Source of the DNA: JAITWN01 sp964437335 | Lineage (GTDB): Bacteria; Pseudomonadota; Gammaproteobacteria; SZUA-140 | Direction of reading: 5' to 3' | DNA length: 64,000 nucleotides | Assembly (NCBI GenBank): GCA_964437335.1 | Contig: CAYTGL010000003.1 | Coordinates: forward strand, 77,183-141,182 | Shown here: positions 1 to 8,631 of the stretch, piece by piece | Position numbering within the stretch: position 1 is the first letter of the stretch | How the letters are laid out: each line of letters opens with the position of its first letter | Made by a program: the position numbers and the translations under genes | The notes under the pieces: generated by a model | What the model was told of the DNA's origin: nothing | Database searches by the model: none | Seen by the model: only the letters and a program-made list of their open reading frames with translations

Positions 1-125
1 ATATCCGCGCGATCGCCGAGGCCGGCGCCGATACCTTCGTTGCGGGCTCTGCGATCTTCAACACCCCGAACTACAAAACCACGATAGACGCGATGCGCGC
101 CGAACTGGCGAAGGCGCGTCCCTGA
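1..125 (+). CDS. rpe: Ribulose-phosphate 3-epimerase, C-terminal fragment
   Basis: Only the last 40 codons are inside the window; the gene begins upstream of base 1 and ends with TGA at 123-125. The frame reads IRAIAEAGADTFVAGSAIF and ends AMRAELAKARP, which matches the end of the epimerase barrel, including the conserved GAD..VAGSAIF phosphate-binding stretch. The enzyme interconverts ribulose 5-phosphate and xylulose 5-phosphate in the pentose phosphate and Calvin cycles. The phosphoglycolate phosphatase gene follows 22 bases later, the usual rpe-gph order of gammaproteobacteria, so the two are probably co-transcribed. Confidence 0.88.
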   Translation, partial: IRAIAEAGADTFVAGSAIFNTPNYKTTIDAMRAELAKARP

Positions 126-147
126 CCGCACACAAGGACGGCTGGCC

Positions 148-882
148 GTGAACGACCCTGCCCGGATGACGGTGGTGCGCCCTCGCATGATCCTGATCGA
201 CCTCGACGGCACTTTGATCGATACGGTGCCGGACCTCGCGCATGCCGTCGATGTCATGATGGCGCGGATCGGCATGCCGCTGCGCGGCGAACAGCGCGTG
301 CGCCAGTGGATCGGCAACGGCGCCGAGCGTCTGGTGCGACGCGCGCTGATCGATGACGTCGACGGCGAGCCTGACGAAGCACTGTTCCGCAAGGCCTATC
401 CTCTGTTTCTGGAGACCTATGAAGCGAATGTCTGCGCCCATAGCCGACCCTATCCTGGTGTTGTGGAGGGCCTGGCCGCACTGAAGACGGCCGGCTATCC
501 GCTCGGCTGCGTCACGAACAAGCCGGCGCGCTTTACCGAGCCGCTGCTCGATGCGCTGGGACTGACCGAAAATTTCGGCATCGTGATCAGTGGTGACACG
601 CTGCCGAAACAGAAGCCCGATCCCGCGCCACTGCTGCACGCCGCTCGATTCTTCGGCGTCCGCCCCGAAGATGCACTGATGGTCGGCGACTCGATCAACG
701 ACGTTCGCGCCGCGCGCGCCGCCGGCTTTTCCGTCGTCTGCGTGCCCTACGGCTACAATCATGGCCATGACATCCGGGCGGCGGAGCCTGACGCGGTGAT
801 CGCATCGCTTGCGGAGCTGCCCGGACTGATCGAGGCCGGCGGCCTCGCCCGGTCCCGCCGTCACCCGGGCCATGACGCCTGA
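148..882 (+). CDS. gph: Phosphoglycolate phosphatase (HAD family)
   Basis: This cytosolic HAD hydrolase of 244 residues removes phosphate from 2-phosphoglycolate, formed by Rubisco oxygenation or DNA repair. HAD motif I is IDLDGTLID, with the nucleophile Asp18 and Asp20; motif II is in CVTNKP, the motif III lysine in KQKPDP, and motif IV is MVGDSINDVRAA, with paired acidic residues for magnesium. The GTG at 148 has AAGGA at 134-138 in front of it; ATG codons at 166 and 187 are alternative starts. The end overlaps the trpE start by 11 bases, so the two genes are translationally linked. A GlcF-like glycolate-oxidising subunit at about 12-13 kb could act on the product. Confidence 0.9.
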   Translation: MNDPARMTVVRPRMILIDLDGTLIDTVPDLAHAVDVMMARIGMPLRGEQRVRQWIGNGAERLVRRALIDDVDGEPDEALFRKAYPLFLETYEANVCAHSRPYPGVVEGLAALKTAGYPLGCVTNKPARFTEPLLDALGLTENFGIVISGDTLPKQKPDPAPLLHAARFFGVRPEDALMVGDSINDVRAARAAGFSVVCVPYGYNHGHDIRAAEPDAVIASLAELPGLIEAGGLARSRRHPGHDA

Positions 883-2347
883 AACATTCGCTTCCCTGCG
901 CGCCCAGGGCTACAACCGCATCCCGGTATTGCGTGAAGTTTCCGCTGACCTCGATACACCACTCAGCATTTATCTGAAGCTTGCGAACAGGCCCTACAGT
1001 TACCTGTTCGAATCGGTTCAGGGCGGAGAGAAATGGGGGCGATATTCGATCATCGGCCTGCCCTGCCGCACCGTGTTGCAAATCAACGGTCACACGGTCT
1101 CGGTCCAGACCGATGGCAAGGAGACAAGCCGCGAGCTGATCACCGATCCGCTGGCATGGATCGAAACCTTCCGGGCGCGCTACCGTATACCGGATCTCCC
1201 GGAGTTGCCGCGTTTCTCCGGCGGCCTGGTCGGCTACTTCGCCTACGATACCGTGCGTTATATCGAGCCGCGCCTCGCGCGCTGCCCCCATCCCGACGCC
1301 CTTGGTACGCCCGATATCCTGCTGATGGTCAGTGATCAGGTCGTCGTCTACGACAATCTGCGCAGCCGTTTGTATATCGTGGTCTATGTCGATGCTGAAG
1401 CGGCCGACGCGCTGGCGTTGGCGGAGCGGACACTCGACGGTCTGGAGACGCGCCTCGGCGGCGCGATCGAGCGCCAGGCGGGACCGTCCGGCGGTTTCGC
1501 GGTCGGCGAGCGGGATTTCGTCTCGGAATTCACCCGCGAGGATTTTGAAGCGGCAGTGCGCCGGGCGAAGGAATACATCGTCGAGGGCGACGTCATGCAG
1601 GTGGTGTTATCGCAGCGCCTCAGTATTCCCTACAAGGCCTCGTCTCTCGATCTCTATCGGGGTCTGCGCCGACTCAACCCCTCGCCGTACATGTATTACC
1701 TCGACCTCAAGGATTTTCATATCGTCGGCTCTTCGCCCGAGATCCTGGTGCGCCTCGAGGGCGATCTGGTGACCGTGCGTCCGATCGCCGGCACGCGCCC
1801 GCGCGGCGCAAACGAGGAGCAGGACAGGCAACTGGAGCAGGAACTGCTGGCCGACCCGAAAGAGCGCGCCGAGCACCTGATGCTGATCGATCTCGGACGC
1901 AACGACGTCGGCCGGGTTGCGCAAACCGGCAGCGTCCGTCTGACCGAACGTATGATCATTGAACGCTATTCACATGTGATGCATATCGTCTCCAATGTCA
2001 CCGGGCGGCTTGGCCCCGGGCTGTCGGCGCTCGACGTGCTGCGCGCGACGTTTCCTGCCGGCACGGTCTCCGGCGCGCCGAAGGTGCGGGCGATGGAGAT
2101 CATCGACGAACTGGAGCCGCTCAAGCGCGGTGTCTACGCGGGCGCGGTCGGCTACATCGGCTGGAACGGGAACATGGATACCGCGATCGCGATACGCACC
2201 GCGGTGATACGCGACGGGCGCTTGCATATACAGGTCGGCGCCGGTATCGTCGCCGATTCGATTCCCGAGAAGGAATGGGAAGAGACGATGAACAAGGGAC
2301 GGGCGATGTTCAGAGCGGTGTCGCTGGTCGGCTCCGGGCTGAAATAA
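872..2347 (+). CDS. trpE: Anthranilate synthase component I
   Basis: TrpE converts chorismate to anthranilate, using ammonia supplied by TrpG, in the first committed step of tryptophan synthesis. At 491 residues it has normal length. The N-terminal LFES at residues 45-48 corresponds to the tryptophan feedback-binding element. The chorismate-binding half contains GTRPRG, DLGRNDVGRV starting at Asp340, the FPAGTVSGAPK motif and the GYIGWNGNMD stretch. It begins inside the end of gph. Its partner trpG lies 2.5 kb downstream, because a membrane-protein gene and a NifA-like regulator separate the two. Confidence 0.95.
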   Translation: MTPETFASLRAQGYNRIPVLREVSADLDTPLSIYLKLANRPYSYLFESVQGGEKWGRYSIIGLPCRTVLQINGHTVSVQTDGKETSRELITDPLAWIETFRARYRIPDLPELPRFSGGLVGYFAYDTVRYIEPRLARCPHPDALGTPDILLMVSDQVVVYDNLRSRLYIVVYVDAEAADALALAERTLDGLETRLGGAIERQAGPSGGFAVGERDFVSEFTREDFEAAVRRAKEYIVEGDVMQVVLSQRLSIPYKASSLDLYRGLRRLNPSPYMYYLDLKDFHIVGSSPEILVRLEGDLVTVRPIAGTRPRGANEEQDRQLEQELLADPKERAEHLMLIDLGRNDVGRVAQTGSVRLTERMIIERYSHVMHIVSNVTGRLGPGLSALDVLRATFPAGTVSGAPKVRAMEIIDELEPLKRGVYAGAVGYIGWNGNMDTAIAIRTAVIRDGRLHIQVGAGIVADSIPEKEWEETMNKGRAMFRAVSLVGSGLK

Positions 2348-2460
2348 CCGGCGCCGGCGCGCATCCGGCGATCACGTCCGCGCTGTAATAATAGTGAAAA
2401 ATTCGCATATCGAAAGTCATTCACCGCATATCGCATTTATCGTTTCTTCCCGTCATTCAA

Positions 2461-2478
2461 TGTCGAACACTGTCGACA
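2461..2478. promoter_or_regulatory. Dyad TGTCGA-N6-TCGACA, candidate activator site
   Basis: The two six-base arms are perfect inverted copies separated by ACACTG. The site lies 109 bases upstream of the -24 element, a normal distance for a sigma54 upstream activating sequence. NifA proteins usually bind TGT-N10-ACA; here the spacing is TGT-N12-ACA. Binding by the NifA-like regulator encoded downstream is therefore an inference. Confidence 0.4.
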
Positions 2479-2586
2479 ATGACATACGGAATCGGCCACG
2501 CGCCGCTTCGCGAAGGTTATCCGGATCGATGTTTATCTGGATCATAATCAGTCGGTTGTTATCCGATTTCCGTGGTATCGATGTGT

Positions 2587-2602
2587 TGGCACGCCGGCTG
2601 CA
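2587..2602 (+). promoter_or_regulatory. Sigma54 (-24/-12) promoter
   Basis: TGGCAC-GCCGG-CTGCA matches the RpoN consensus TGGCAC-N5-TTGCA at ten of eleven fixed positions, with GG and GC exactly ten bases apart. It lies 73 bases before the ATG of the DUF2892-type gene, and a sigma54-dependent activator is encoded immediately downstream. Confidence 0.7.
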
Positions 2603-2675
2603 ATCTCCTGGACAACGGAATCTGCGGGAACCATCGGGAGCCCGAGAGATGATTCTGAATCAAAGGAGATTGACC

Positions 2676-2948
2676 ATGACTCGTTTCAGCAATATCGGAT
2701 ACATCGACCGCACCGTTCGTTATCTGGCAGGCGGTGTTTTACTGGCGGGCGTATTACTGTTTCTGTTTCCTCCCGCCCTGACGTTCATCGCGACTTATGC
2801 CGTCCTCACCGCGATTGTCGGTTGGGAACCTGCTTATGCATTCCTGTCATCCATGAATTCAGTCGCTTTTCATTGGGTGAAAAAAATTGCGCCACAGTTC
2901 ACACAAACGCCGCAGTACACGCAAACGAGAGTGCCGGCGCACGGCTAG
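2676..2948 (+). CDS. Small DUF2892/YgaP-type inner-membrane protein
   Basis: The 90-residue product begins MTRFSNIGYIDRTVRYLAGG and has two closely spaced hydrophobic segments (about residues 14-30 and 34-50), the layout of the DUF2892 (YgaP transmembrane domain) family. No catalytic residues are visible, and rhodanese or other fused domains are absent. The start is chosen because AAGGAG at 2663-2668 sits seven bases before the ATG. The gene lies behind a sigma54-type promoter and before a NifA-like activator, so the regulator probably controls it. A strong terminator follows. Its function is unknown; membrane placement and nitrogen- or stress-linked control are inferences. Confidence 0.75.
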   Translation: MTRFSNIGYIDRTVRYLAGGVLLAGVLLFLFPPALTFIATYAVLTAIVGWEPAYAFLSSMNSVAFHWVKKIAPQFTQTPQYTQTRVPAHG

Positions 2949-2988
2949 TTCCTCGCTATCGTCTGTATTTCCTGCAATCCTCCCCTTC

Positions 2989-3030
2989 GAAGCACCCCCG
3001 CACCCCTCCGGGGGCGCTTCATTTTTATTT
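2989..3030 (+). terminator. Rho-independent terminator
   Basis: GAAGC followed by a C-rich arm pairs with a G-rich arm ending in GCTTC at 3016-3020, giving a GC-rich stem with one mismatch, followed by ATTTTTATTT. It closes the DUF2892-type transcription unit. Confidence 0.8.
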
Positions 3031-3170
3031 CACAATGCCGTGTCAGAATCGTGCATGTACCATGTTGGCGTTCAAGGCGAGCCTCCACAGGCGCGAGCAC
3101 ACCACATCAATGCAACAAGGTCGAAACAGGAGTGCCTTGATCCTTCTGTAGTCTGTTTTCCGTAGCATGG

Positions 3171-4790
3171 TTGTTGCGAATGTTGATGAGTTTCCAAAAA
3201 AGATTTCACGGCGTCATGTCTGTCGAGCGGCTGCAAGACAGGTCAGATTTTCACCCTGTCCTGAGCAGGGATGTGGCGGAGGTCTTTCTCGTCGCGGCGG
3301 ATCTGATCGGGAAAACCCTGGAACCGGAGCAGGCGATAGGCGACATCCTGAAGCTGCTTGCCGATCGTCTGCAGCTCGACAAGGGGCGGGTCGTATTGCC
3401 GGACAGGGATTCCGGAGTCCTGCGTATCCGGTATTCCCACGGTCTTAGCGAGGATGAACGTGCGCGGGGCATCTACGCGCTGGGCGAAGGCGTCACCGGC
3501 CGGGTCATGATGGACGGCAGTATCGCGCTGGTGCCCGACATCAGCAAGGAGCCGGAGTACCTGGCCCGCGTCTTCAACAAGGCCAGGATGCACAGTGACG
3601 AAATCGCGTTCATCGCCGTGCCGATCATGCAGGACGAACGGCCCATCGGAGTCCTGGCGGTCAATCCCGTTCACGGCGATTCCGTCGGTTTTGACATTGG
3701 GCTTTATGTCCTTCAGGTGCTGGCGTCGATGATCGGGCAGATCCTGAGAATCAACAGCCTGGTCAAGGAAAGGACGCGCGATCTGATTTCCGAGAACCGC
3801 GCCCTCAAGAATGCGCGCTATATGGATGGGGCGAGTTACGGGATCCTCGGCAAGAGCCAGGCGCTGCTGCAGGCGCAGCAGAACGCATTGCGCGCGGCGT
3901 CGTCGGAAGCCACCGTGATGCTCGTCGGGGAATCGGGAACCGGCAAGGAGAAGTTCGCGCGGCTGATCCATTTTTCCGGAGTCCGCAGGGGCCAGCCCTT
4001 CATCTGCATCAACTGCGCGGCGATACCGGAGAACCTTCTGGAATCCGAACTGTTCGGCCATGAGAAGGGCAGTTTTACCGGAGCGACGGGTACGCACACC
4101 GGCAAATTCGAGCTTGCGTCGGGGGGGACGCTGTTTCTGGACGAGATCGGCGACATGAACATCGATCTGCAGGCGAAACTGCTGCGCGCGCTGCAGGAGC
4201 AGACCATACAGCGTATCGGCGGACGAAACGAGATCGCCATCGACGTACGCATCATCACGGCCACCCACAAGAACCTGCAGAATCTGGTGAACAACGGGGA
4301 ATTCAGGCTTGACCTGTACTATCGCCTCAACGTCATCCCCATCAGCCTTCCCGCCCTGAGGGAGCGCAAGGGAGACATTCGCCTGCTGGCGATCTATTTT
4401 CTGCACAGGGAGAATCACCGTTACGGGCGCAACATCATCCTGCAGGAGGATGCGCTGGCGCTGCTGGAGCGATACGACTGGCCCGGCAATATCCGGCAGC
4501 TTGAGAATGTCATCGAACGGACGGTGATCATGACCGACCGGAATCCGGTGATGACCGGTGATATCGAGAAGATCCTCGCGGAAGAGGCCCGCATTCAGTC
4601 CACGGCCGAATACCGCCCGCTGCCGGCGATGATCGGCCGTCCCTACGCCCGTGTCCGGGAACAGGAAAGGAAGATTATCGTGGATGCTCTTCAGCAGTCC
4701 GGGGGGAACAAGACGCAGGCGGCGAAACAACTGGGACTGACGGCCCGGCAATTACATTACCGCCTCGCAAAACTGGAAATCCAGCCCTGA
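3171..4790 (+). CDS. NifA-like sigma54-dependent transcriptional activator
   Basis: This 539-residue enhancer-binding protein has an N-terminal GAF domain (about residues 45-195), a sigma54-activation AAA+ domain (about 225-455) and a C-terminal Fis-type helix-turn-helix (about 500-535, GGNKTQAAKQLGLTARQLHY). Walker A is GESGTGKE at 253-260 and Walker B is LFLDE at 321-325. The sigma54-contact loop reads GSFTGA at 300-305 rather than the usual GAFTGA. No cysteine pair typical of oxygen-sensitive NifA linkers is seen. The first codon given is TTG; in-frame ATGs at 3180, 3186 and 3216 are equally possible and none has a good ribosome site. It sits between trpE and trpG, next to a sigma54 promoter. 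No nif genes are present, so its trigger is unknown. Confidence 0.85.
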   Translation: MLRMLMSFQKRFHGVMSVERLQDRSDFHPVLSRDVAEVFLVAADLIGKTLEPEQAIGDILKLLADRLQLDKGRVVLPDRDSGVLRIRYSHGLSEDERARGIYALGEGVTGRVMMDGSIALVPDISKEPEYLARVFNKARMHSDEIAFIAVPIMQDERPIGVLAVNPVHGDSVGFDIGLYVLQVLASMIGQILRINSLVKERTRDLISENRALKNARYMDGASYGILGKSQALLQAQQNALRAASSEATVMLVGESGTGKEKFARLIHFSGVRRGQPFICINCAAIPENLLESELFGHEKGSFTGATGTHTGKFELASGGTLFLDEIGDMNIDLQAKLLRALQEQTIQRIGGRNEIAIDVRIITATHKNLQNLVNNGEFRLDLYYRLNVIPISLPALRERKGDIRLLAIYFLHRENHRYGRNIILQEDALALLERYDWPGNIRQLENVIERTVIMTDRNPVMTGDIEKILAEEARIQSTAEYRPLPAMIGRPYARVREQERKIIVDALQQSGGNKTQAAKQLGLTARQLHYRLAKLEIQP

Positions 4791-4876
4791 CAGGTCACCC
4801 GATCATCCGGCGGTAGACCGCCCGTCCGCGCCCCTGCATGGTCGCACGGCGCAAGACCGGTTATGATGTGCAGTCT

Positions 4877-5458
4877 ATGTTGATGATGATCGATAATTAC
4901 GACTCTTTCACTTACAACCTGGTGCAGTATTTCGGAGAACTGGGCCAGGAAGTGACGGTTGTACGCAATGACCGGATCGACGTCGCGGGGATCGAACGTC
5001 TCGCGCCGTCGCGGATCGTAATCTCTCCCGGTCCCGGGACGCCGGATGATGCCGGCATCTCGATGGAAGTCATCCGCACGCTGGCCGGCCGCATACCGGT
5101 GCTGGGCGTCTGTCTTGGTCACCAGGCCATCGGCCAGGTCTACGGGGGACATGTCGTGCACGCCCGGGTCATCATGCACGGCAAGACCTCGATGATTCAT
5201 CACCGGGACGAAGGCGTGTTCCGGGGGCTGCCGAATCCGTTCGAAGCGACGCGCTATCATTCCCTGGTCGTCGACCGGGCGACGTTGCCCGATTGCCTCG
5301 AAATCACCGCATGGACCGAAACCGACGCCGCCGATATCGATGAAATCATGGGCCTGCGCCATCGGAACCTTGCCGTCGAAGGGGTACAATTTCATCCCGA
5401 ATCGATTCTGACTGCCTGCGGTCGTCAGCTACTGAAGAACTTTCTGGGGTCAGAGTAG
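4877..5458 (+). CDS. trpG: Anthranilate synthase component II (glutamine amidotransferase)
   Basis: TrpG hydrolyses glutamine and passes ammonia to TrpE. It is a class I amidotransferase of 193 residues, with nucleophile Cys79 in GVCLGHQAIG and the His173/Glu175 pair in QFHPES. Translation probably starts at ATG 4877 (MLMMIDNYDSFTYN); ATG 4883 is also possible, and the frame open from 4838 adds a non-conserved extension. It begins the trpG-trpD-trpC run, 16 bases ahead of trpD. The last codons coincide with a GGGGTCAGAG motif also found elsewhere in the window. Confidence 0.93.
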   Translation: MLMMIDNYDSFTYNLVQYFGELGQEVTVVRNDRIDVAGIERLAPSRIVISPGPGTPDDAGISMEVIRTLAGRIPVLGVCLGHQAIGQVYGGHVVHARVIMHGKTSMIHHRDEGVFRGLPNPFEATRYHSLVVDRATLPDCLEITAWTETDAADIDEIMGLRHRNLAVEGVQFHPESILTACGRQLLKNFLGSE

Positions 5459-5474
5459 ACTGAGGTAAACGGCC

Positions 5475-6494
5475 ATGGACATGCAATCGGCAATTCGCGC
5501 GGTTACCGAGCGCCGCGACCTGACGGCGGCCGAAATGACGGCGGTGATGCGCCTGATCATGACTGGTCAGGCGACGCCGGCGCAGATCGGCGGCTTCCTG
5601 GTCGGTCTGCGCATGAAGGGCGAGACGGTCGATGAGATTGCCGCGGCGGCGCGCCTGATGCGTGAGCTTGCGGCCCGGGTCGAGGTCGAAGGCGCACACC
5701 TCGTCGATACCTGCGGGACCGGTGGCGATGGAGCCCATACTTTCAATATATCGACCGCGAGCGCCTTCGTTGTCGCCGCGGCCGGTGGCAAGGTCGCGAA
5801 GCATGGCAATCGCTCGGTGTCGAGCAAGTGCGGCAGCGCAGACCTGCTCGAGGCCGCCGGTGTCCGTATCGATTTGAATCCCGGCCAGGTTGCTCGCTGC
5901 ATTGACGAAGTCGGCGTCGGTTTCATGTTCGCGCCGATGCATCACAGCGCGATGAAGCATGCGATCGGCCCGCGCCGCGAGATGGGCGTGCGCACGCTGT
6001 TCAACCTGCTGGGCCCGCTGACGAATCCGGCGCACGCACCGAATCAGGTCATCGGCGTATTCAGCGACCGGTGGCTGGAGCCGGTCGCGCGTGTGCTCGG
6101 CAAGCTTGGCAGCCGCCATGTGCTGGTCGTGCATGCCGCGGACGGAATGGACGAGATCAGCATCTCCGGGCCAACCCATATCGCCGAGATGAAAGACGGC
6201 GACGTCGCGCGCTACACGATTACCCCGGAACAGTTCGGACTGAAACCGGCCGCATCAGACAGCCTCGTCGTCGACAGCAGCGCGCGCAGTCTCGAGATCG
6301 TGCTCGGAGTACTCGACGGCAGGCCGGGCCCGGCCGCTGATATCGTCGCGCTGAATGCCGGTGCGGCAATCTATGTCGCGGACCTGGCCGCGACGCTGGC
6401 CGAAGGCATCGAACGCGCGCAAGCCGTGATTGCGAGCGGCGATGCGCGCGTCAGGCTCGAAGAGTTGACCAGGGTGTCGCAGGCGCTGCAGTGA
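5475..6494 (+). CDS. trpD: Anthranilate phosphoribosyltransferase
   Basis: TrpD joins anthranilate to phosphoribosyl pyrophosphate, the second step of tryptophan synthesis. The 339-residue protein has the type III phosphoribosyltransferase signature DTCGTGGDGAHTFN, the KHGNRSVSSKCGSAD motif for PRPP and anthranilate, and GPLTNPA. GAGGT at 5462-5466 precedes the ATG. The stop codon overlaps the trpC GTG start (GTGA), so the two genes are translationally coupled. Confidence 0.96.
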   Translation: MDMQSAIRAVTERRDLTAAEMTAVMRLIMTGQATPAQIGGFLVGLRMKGETVDEIAAAARLMRELAARVEVEGAHLVDTCGTGGDGAHTFNISTASAFVVAAAGGKVAKHGNRSVSSKCGSADLLEAAGVRIDLNPGQVARCIDEVGVGFMFAPMHHSAMKHAIGPRREMGVRTLFNLLGPLTNPAHAPNQVIGVFSDRWLEPVARVLGKLGSRHVLVVHAADGMDEISISGPTHIAEMKDGDVARYTITPEQFGLKPAASDSLVVDSSARSLEIVLGVLDGRPGPAADIVALNAGAAIYVADLAATLAEGIERAQAVIASGDARVRLEELTRVSQALQ

Positions 6495-7288
6495 GCCCTA
6501 AACCCGATATCCTGAAACGCATCCTGCGCCGCAAGGCCGAGGAAGTCGTCGAACGCAGCCGCGCGCTGCCTCTGCGCGAGTTGAGCGCCCGGGTTGAACA
6601 GGCCTCGCCGCCGCGCGATTTTCAGGGGGCTCTGCGGGAAAAAATTGCGGCGGGCAAGGCCGGCGTGATCGCGGAGATCAAGCGCGCATCGCCAAGTCGC
6701 GGGATTCTGCGCGAGGTTTTCGATCCCGCCGCAATCGCGGCCTCATATGAGGCAGGCGGCGCGGCCTGCCTGTCCGTACTGACGGATCGCGACTTTTTCC
6801 AGGGTGACGATGCGCATCTGCGCGCGGCGCGGGCCGCCTGCGCGCTGCCGGTGCTGCGCAAGGATTTTGTCATTGATGCGTACCAGGTCTATGAGTCGCG
6901 GGCACTCGGTGCTGATTGCATCCTGCTGATCGTCGCCGCGCTCGGGGACGCGCAGCTGACCGAATACGCAGGTCTGGCCGCGCATCTCGACCTCGACGTG
7001 CTGGTCGAGGTCCACGACGCCGAAGAGCTCGACCGCGCGCTCGCCCTCGATATCCCGCTGATCGGCATCAACAACCGTGATCTGCGCACCTTCGAGACCC
7101 GGATCGATATCACGCTCGATCTGTTGTCGTCGATTCACGGCGACCGCCGGGTGATCACCGAAAGCGGGATCCATGACCGCGAGGATGTCCGGCGTCTGCA
7201 AACGGCCGGCGTCCACGCCTTCCTCGTCGGAGAAGCCTTCATGCGGGCCGCGGACCCCGGCAGCGAGCTGAAACGTCTGTTTGGCTAA
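6491..7288 (+). CDS. trpC: Indole-3-glycerol phosphate synthase
   Basis: TrpC closes the indole ring to form indole-3-glycerol phosphate. The product has 265 residues and is monofunctional, with no TrpF domain fused. The catalytic regions of the beta/alpha barrel are clear: EIKRASPSRG, LRKDFVIDAYQVYE, LVEVHDAEEL, IGINNRDLRTF and ITESGIHDRED. Translation starts at a GTG that overlaps the trpD stop by four bases. trpF, trpB and trpA are not in the window. Confidence 0.96.
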   Translation: MSPKPDILKRILRRKAEEVVERSRALPLRELSARVEQASPPRDFQGALREKIAAGKAGVIAEIKRASPSRGILREVFDPAAIAASYEAGGAACLSVLTDRDFFQGDDAHLRAARAACALPVLRKDFVIDAYQVYESRALGADCILLIVAALGDAQLTEYAGLAAHLDLDVLVEVHDAEELDRALALDIPLIGINNRDLRTFETRIDITLDLLSSIHGDRRVITESGIHDREDVRRLQTAGVHAFLVGEAFMRAADPGSELKRLFG

Positions 7289-7366
7289 AGACGGCCACCG
7301 GTGGGCCGATATCTTCGCAAATGGTCGCCCTTCCAGGCGCCTCATGAGACAAAAAGGATATCGGTT

Positions 7367-8617
7367 ATGCGCGGTCGCACAGTATTCCTCACGACTACTG
7401 TACTTACGCTGACAGTTACAGCAGGCAGCGCGCTTGCGTTGCCGTTCGACTCCCCCGATCCGCGTTCCTTTGCGATGGGCGGCGCCGGGGTGGCTTCCGG
7501 CACAAGCGCCAACGCAGTATTCCTCAATCCCGCCTTACTGGCCGCGCATCGAGACAGCGACCGCTTCAGTCTCGAACTGCCAGTCGTCGCCGGCCGGTTA
7601 CGGGAGCAGGACGATGTGATCGATGCGATCAACGATTTCGACGACAATAATCCGATGTCGAGATTCGATAACGCAATCATTAACTACAATCCGGCAAATC
7701 CGGGCAGCGTGGACGAGGTCATTGATGCCGGTGAGGCGCTTATCTCCTCGTTAGACAGCATTTCCGACAAGGTGCTGCAAGTCGAGGGGAGTGCTGCGGT
7801 CGTAGTCGGGATCCCCAGTGAGCGTCTGGGCGTGTCGGTGTATGCGAATACCTTCGTGCTTGGCGGAGCGCTGGGCAACTTCTCGGATGAGGACCGCGAG
7901 TTGATCCAGCAGGCCATCGATGCCGCCGCCGGCGGCGGAGCGATCGATATCGATACCATCAATGAATTTACCTCGACGATGAACGCGAGATTTGTTCAGG
8001 TGACGGAGATCGGTGTGGGCATCGCCCGAAAATTTGACCAGCTTGGCGGCGTATCACTTGGCGTGACGCCGAAGCTGATGGTGGTGAACACCTATGACTA
8101 CATCTTTGTCGGTGATGACATCGACGATGTCGAGATCGATCTCGACCAGGGGGAGCGCAGCGATACCGAGGTAAATTTCGACATCGGCGCGGCTAAGGAC
8201 TTTGGCAGCGGATGGCAGCTTGGCCTTACGATCAAGAACCTGATCCCCAGGGAATATACGACTGCCGCCGGTAACAGGATCAAGCTCGACCCGATGGTCC
8301 GCGTCGGCATGGCTTTCCGGCCACCACCGCTGGAGTGGATTACGGTTGCCGCCGATCTTGATCTGACCGAAAGCGAGCCTGCCGGCCTCGAAAGCAAGAC
8401 TCAGTACGTCGGCGTCGGCGTCGAGTTTGACGCCTATCGTTCCCTGCAATTGCGCCTCGGCTATCGCCAGAATCTCAGCAGCCTCCCGTCCAATCTCGAC
8501 AGCAGCGTGTACAGCGCTGGCTTCGGCTTCTCGCCGCTCGGCTTCCATATAGATGCCGCGGTCGCCGGCAACAGCGATGACATTGGCGCGGCACTGCAAC
8601 TGGGGTTCAGGTTCTAA
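7367..8617 (+). CDS. TraF-like (FadL-related) outer-membrane protein
   Basis: The 416-residue product starts with a signal peptide (MRGRTVFLTTTVLTLTVTAG, cleavage after ALA) and continues PDPRSFAMGGAGVASGTSANAVFLNP. That motif is typical of the conjugal-transfer TraF_2/FadL-like outer-membrane family. The C-terminal third alternates polar and hydrophobic residues as in beta strands, and the chain ends in phenylalanine (LQLGFRF), as expected for BAM substrates. AAGGA at 7354-7358 supports ATG 7367 over an upstream in-frame codon at 7301. It is inserted between trpC and crp. The substrate is unknown and there is no conjugation machinery nearby, so a transfer role is unlikely. Confidence 0.75.
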   Translation: MRGRTVFLTTTVLTLTVTAGSALALPFDSPDPRSFAMGGAGVASGTSANAVFLNPALLAAHRDSDRFSLELPVVAGRLREQDDVIDAINDFDDNNPMSRFDNAIINYNPANPGSVDEVIDAGEALISSLDSISDKVLQVEGSAAVVVGIPSERLGVSVYANTFVLGGALGNFSDEDRELIQQAIDAAAGGGAIDIDTINEFTSTMNARFVQVTEIGVGIARKFDQLGGVSLGVTPKLMVVNTYDYIFVGDDIDDVEIDLDQGERSDTEVNFDIGAAKDFGSGWQLGLTIKNLIPREYTTAAGNRIKLDPMVRVGMAFRPPPLEWITVAADLDLTESEPAGLESKTQYVGVGVEFDAYRSLQLRLGYRQNLSSLPSNLDSSVYSAGFGFSPLGFHIDAAVAGNSDDIGAALQLGFRF

Positions 8618-8631
8618 ACATCAGACATGGC

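Larger units (their letters stand above)
2348..2675. other. Non-coding interval with sigma54-type control elements
   Basis: This 328-base stretch between trpE and the small membrane-protein gene has no convincing coding sequence. A frame open from 2394 merely runs into the real gene and has no ribosome-binding site. It holds an 18-base dyad at 2461-2478 and a -24/-12 promoter at 2587-2602, listed separately. No clear trpE terminator is visible. Confidence 0.6.

Noticed and set aside
2461..2478. Dyad read as an exact NifA site (TGT-N10-ACA)
   Set aside because: The spacing is N12, so it is reported only as a candidate activator site of unknown specificity.
3243..4751. A 502-codon minus-strand open frame opposite the NifA-like gene
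   Set aside because: The plus frame has intact AAA+ and helix-turn-helix motifs, so this is a GC-driven shadow.
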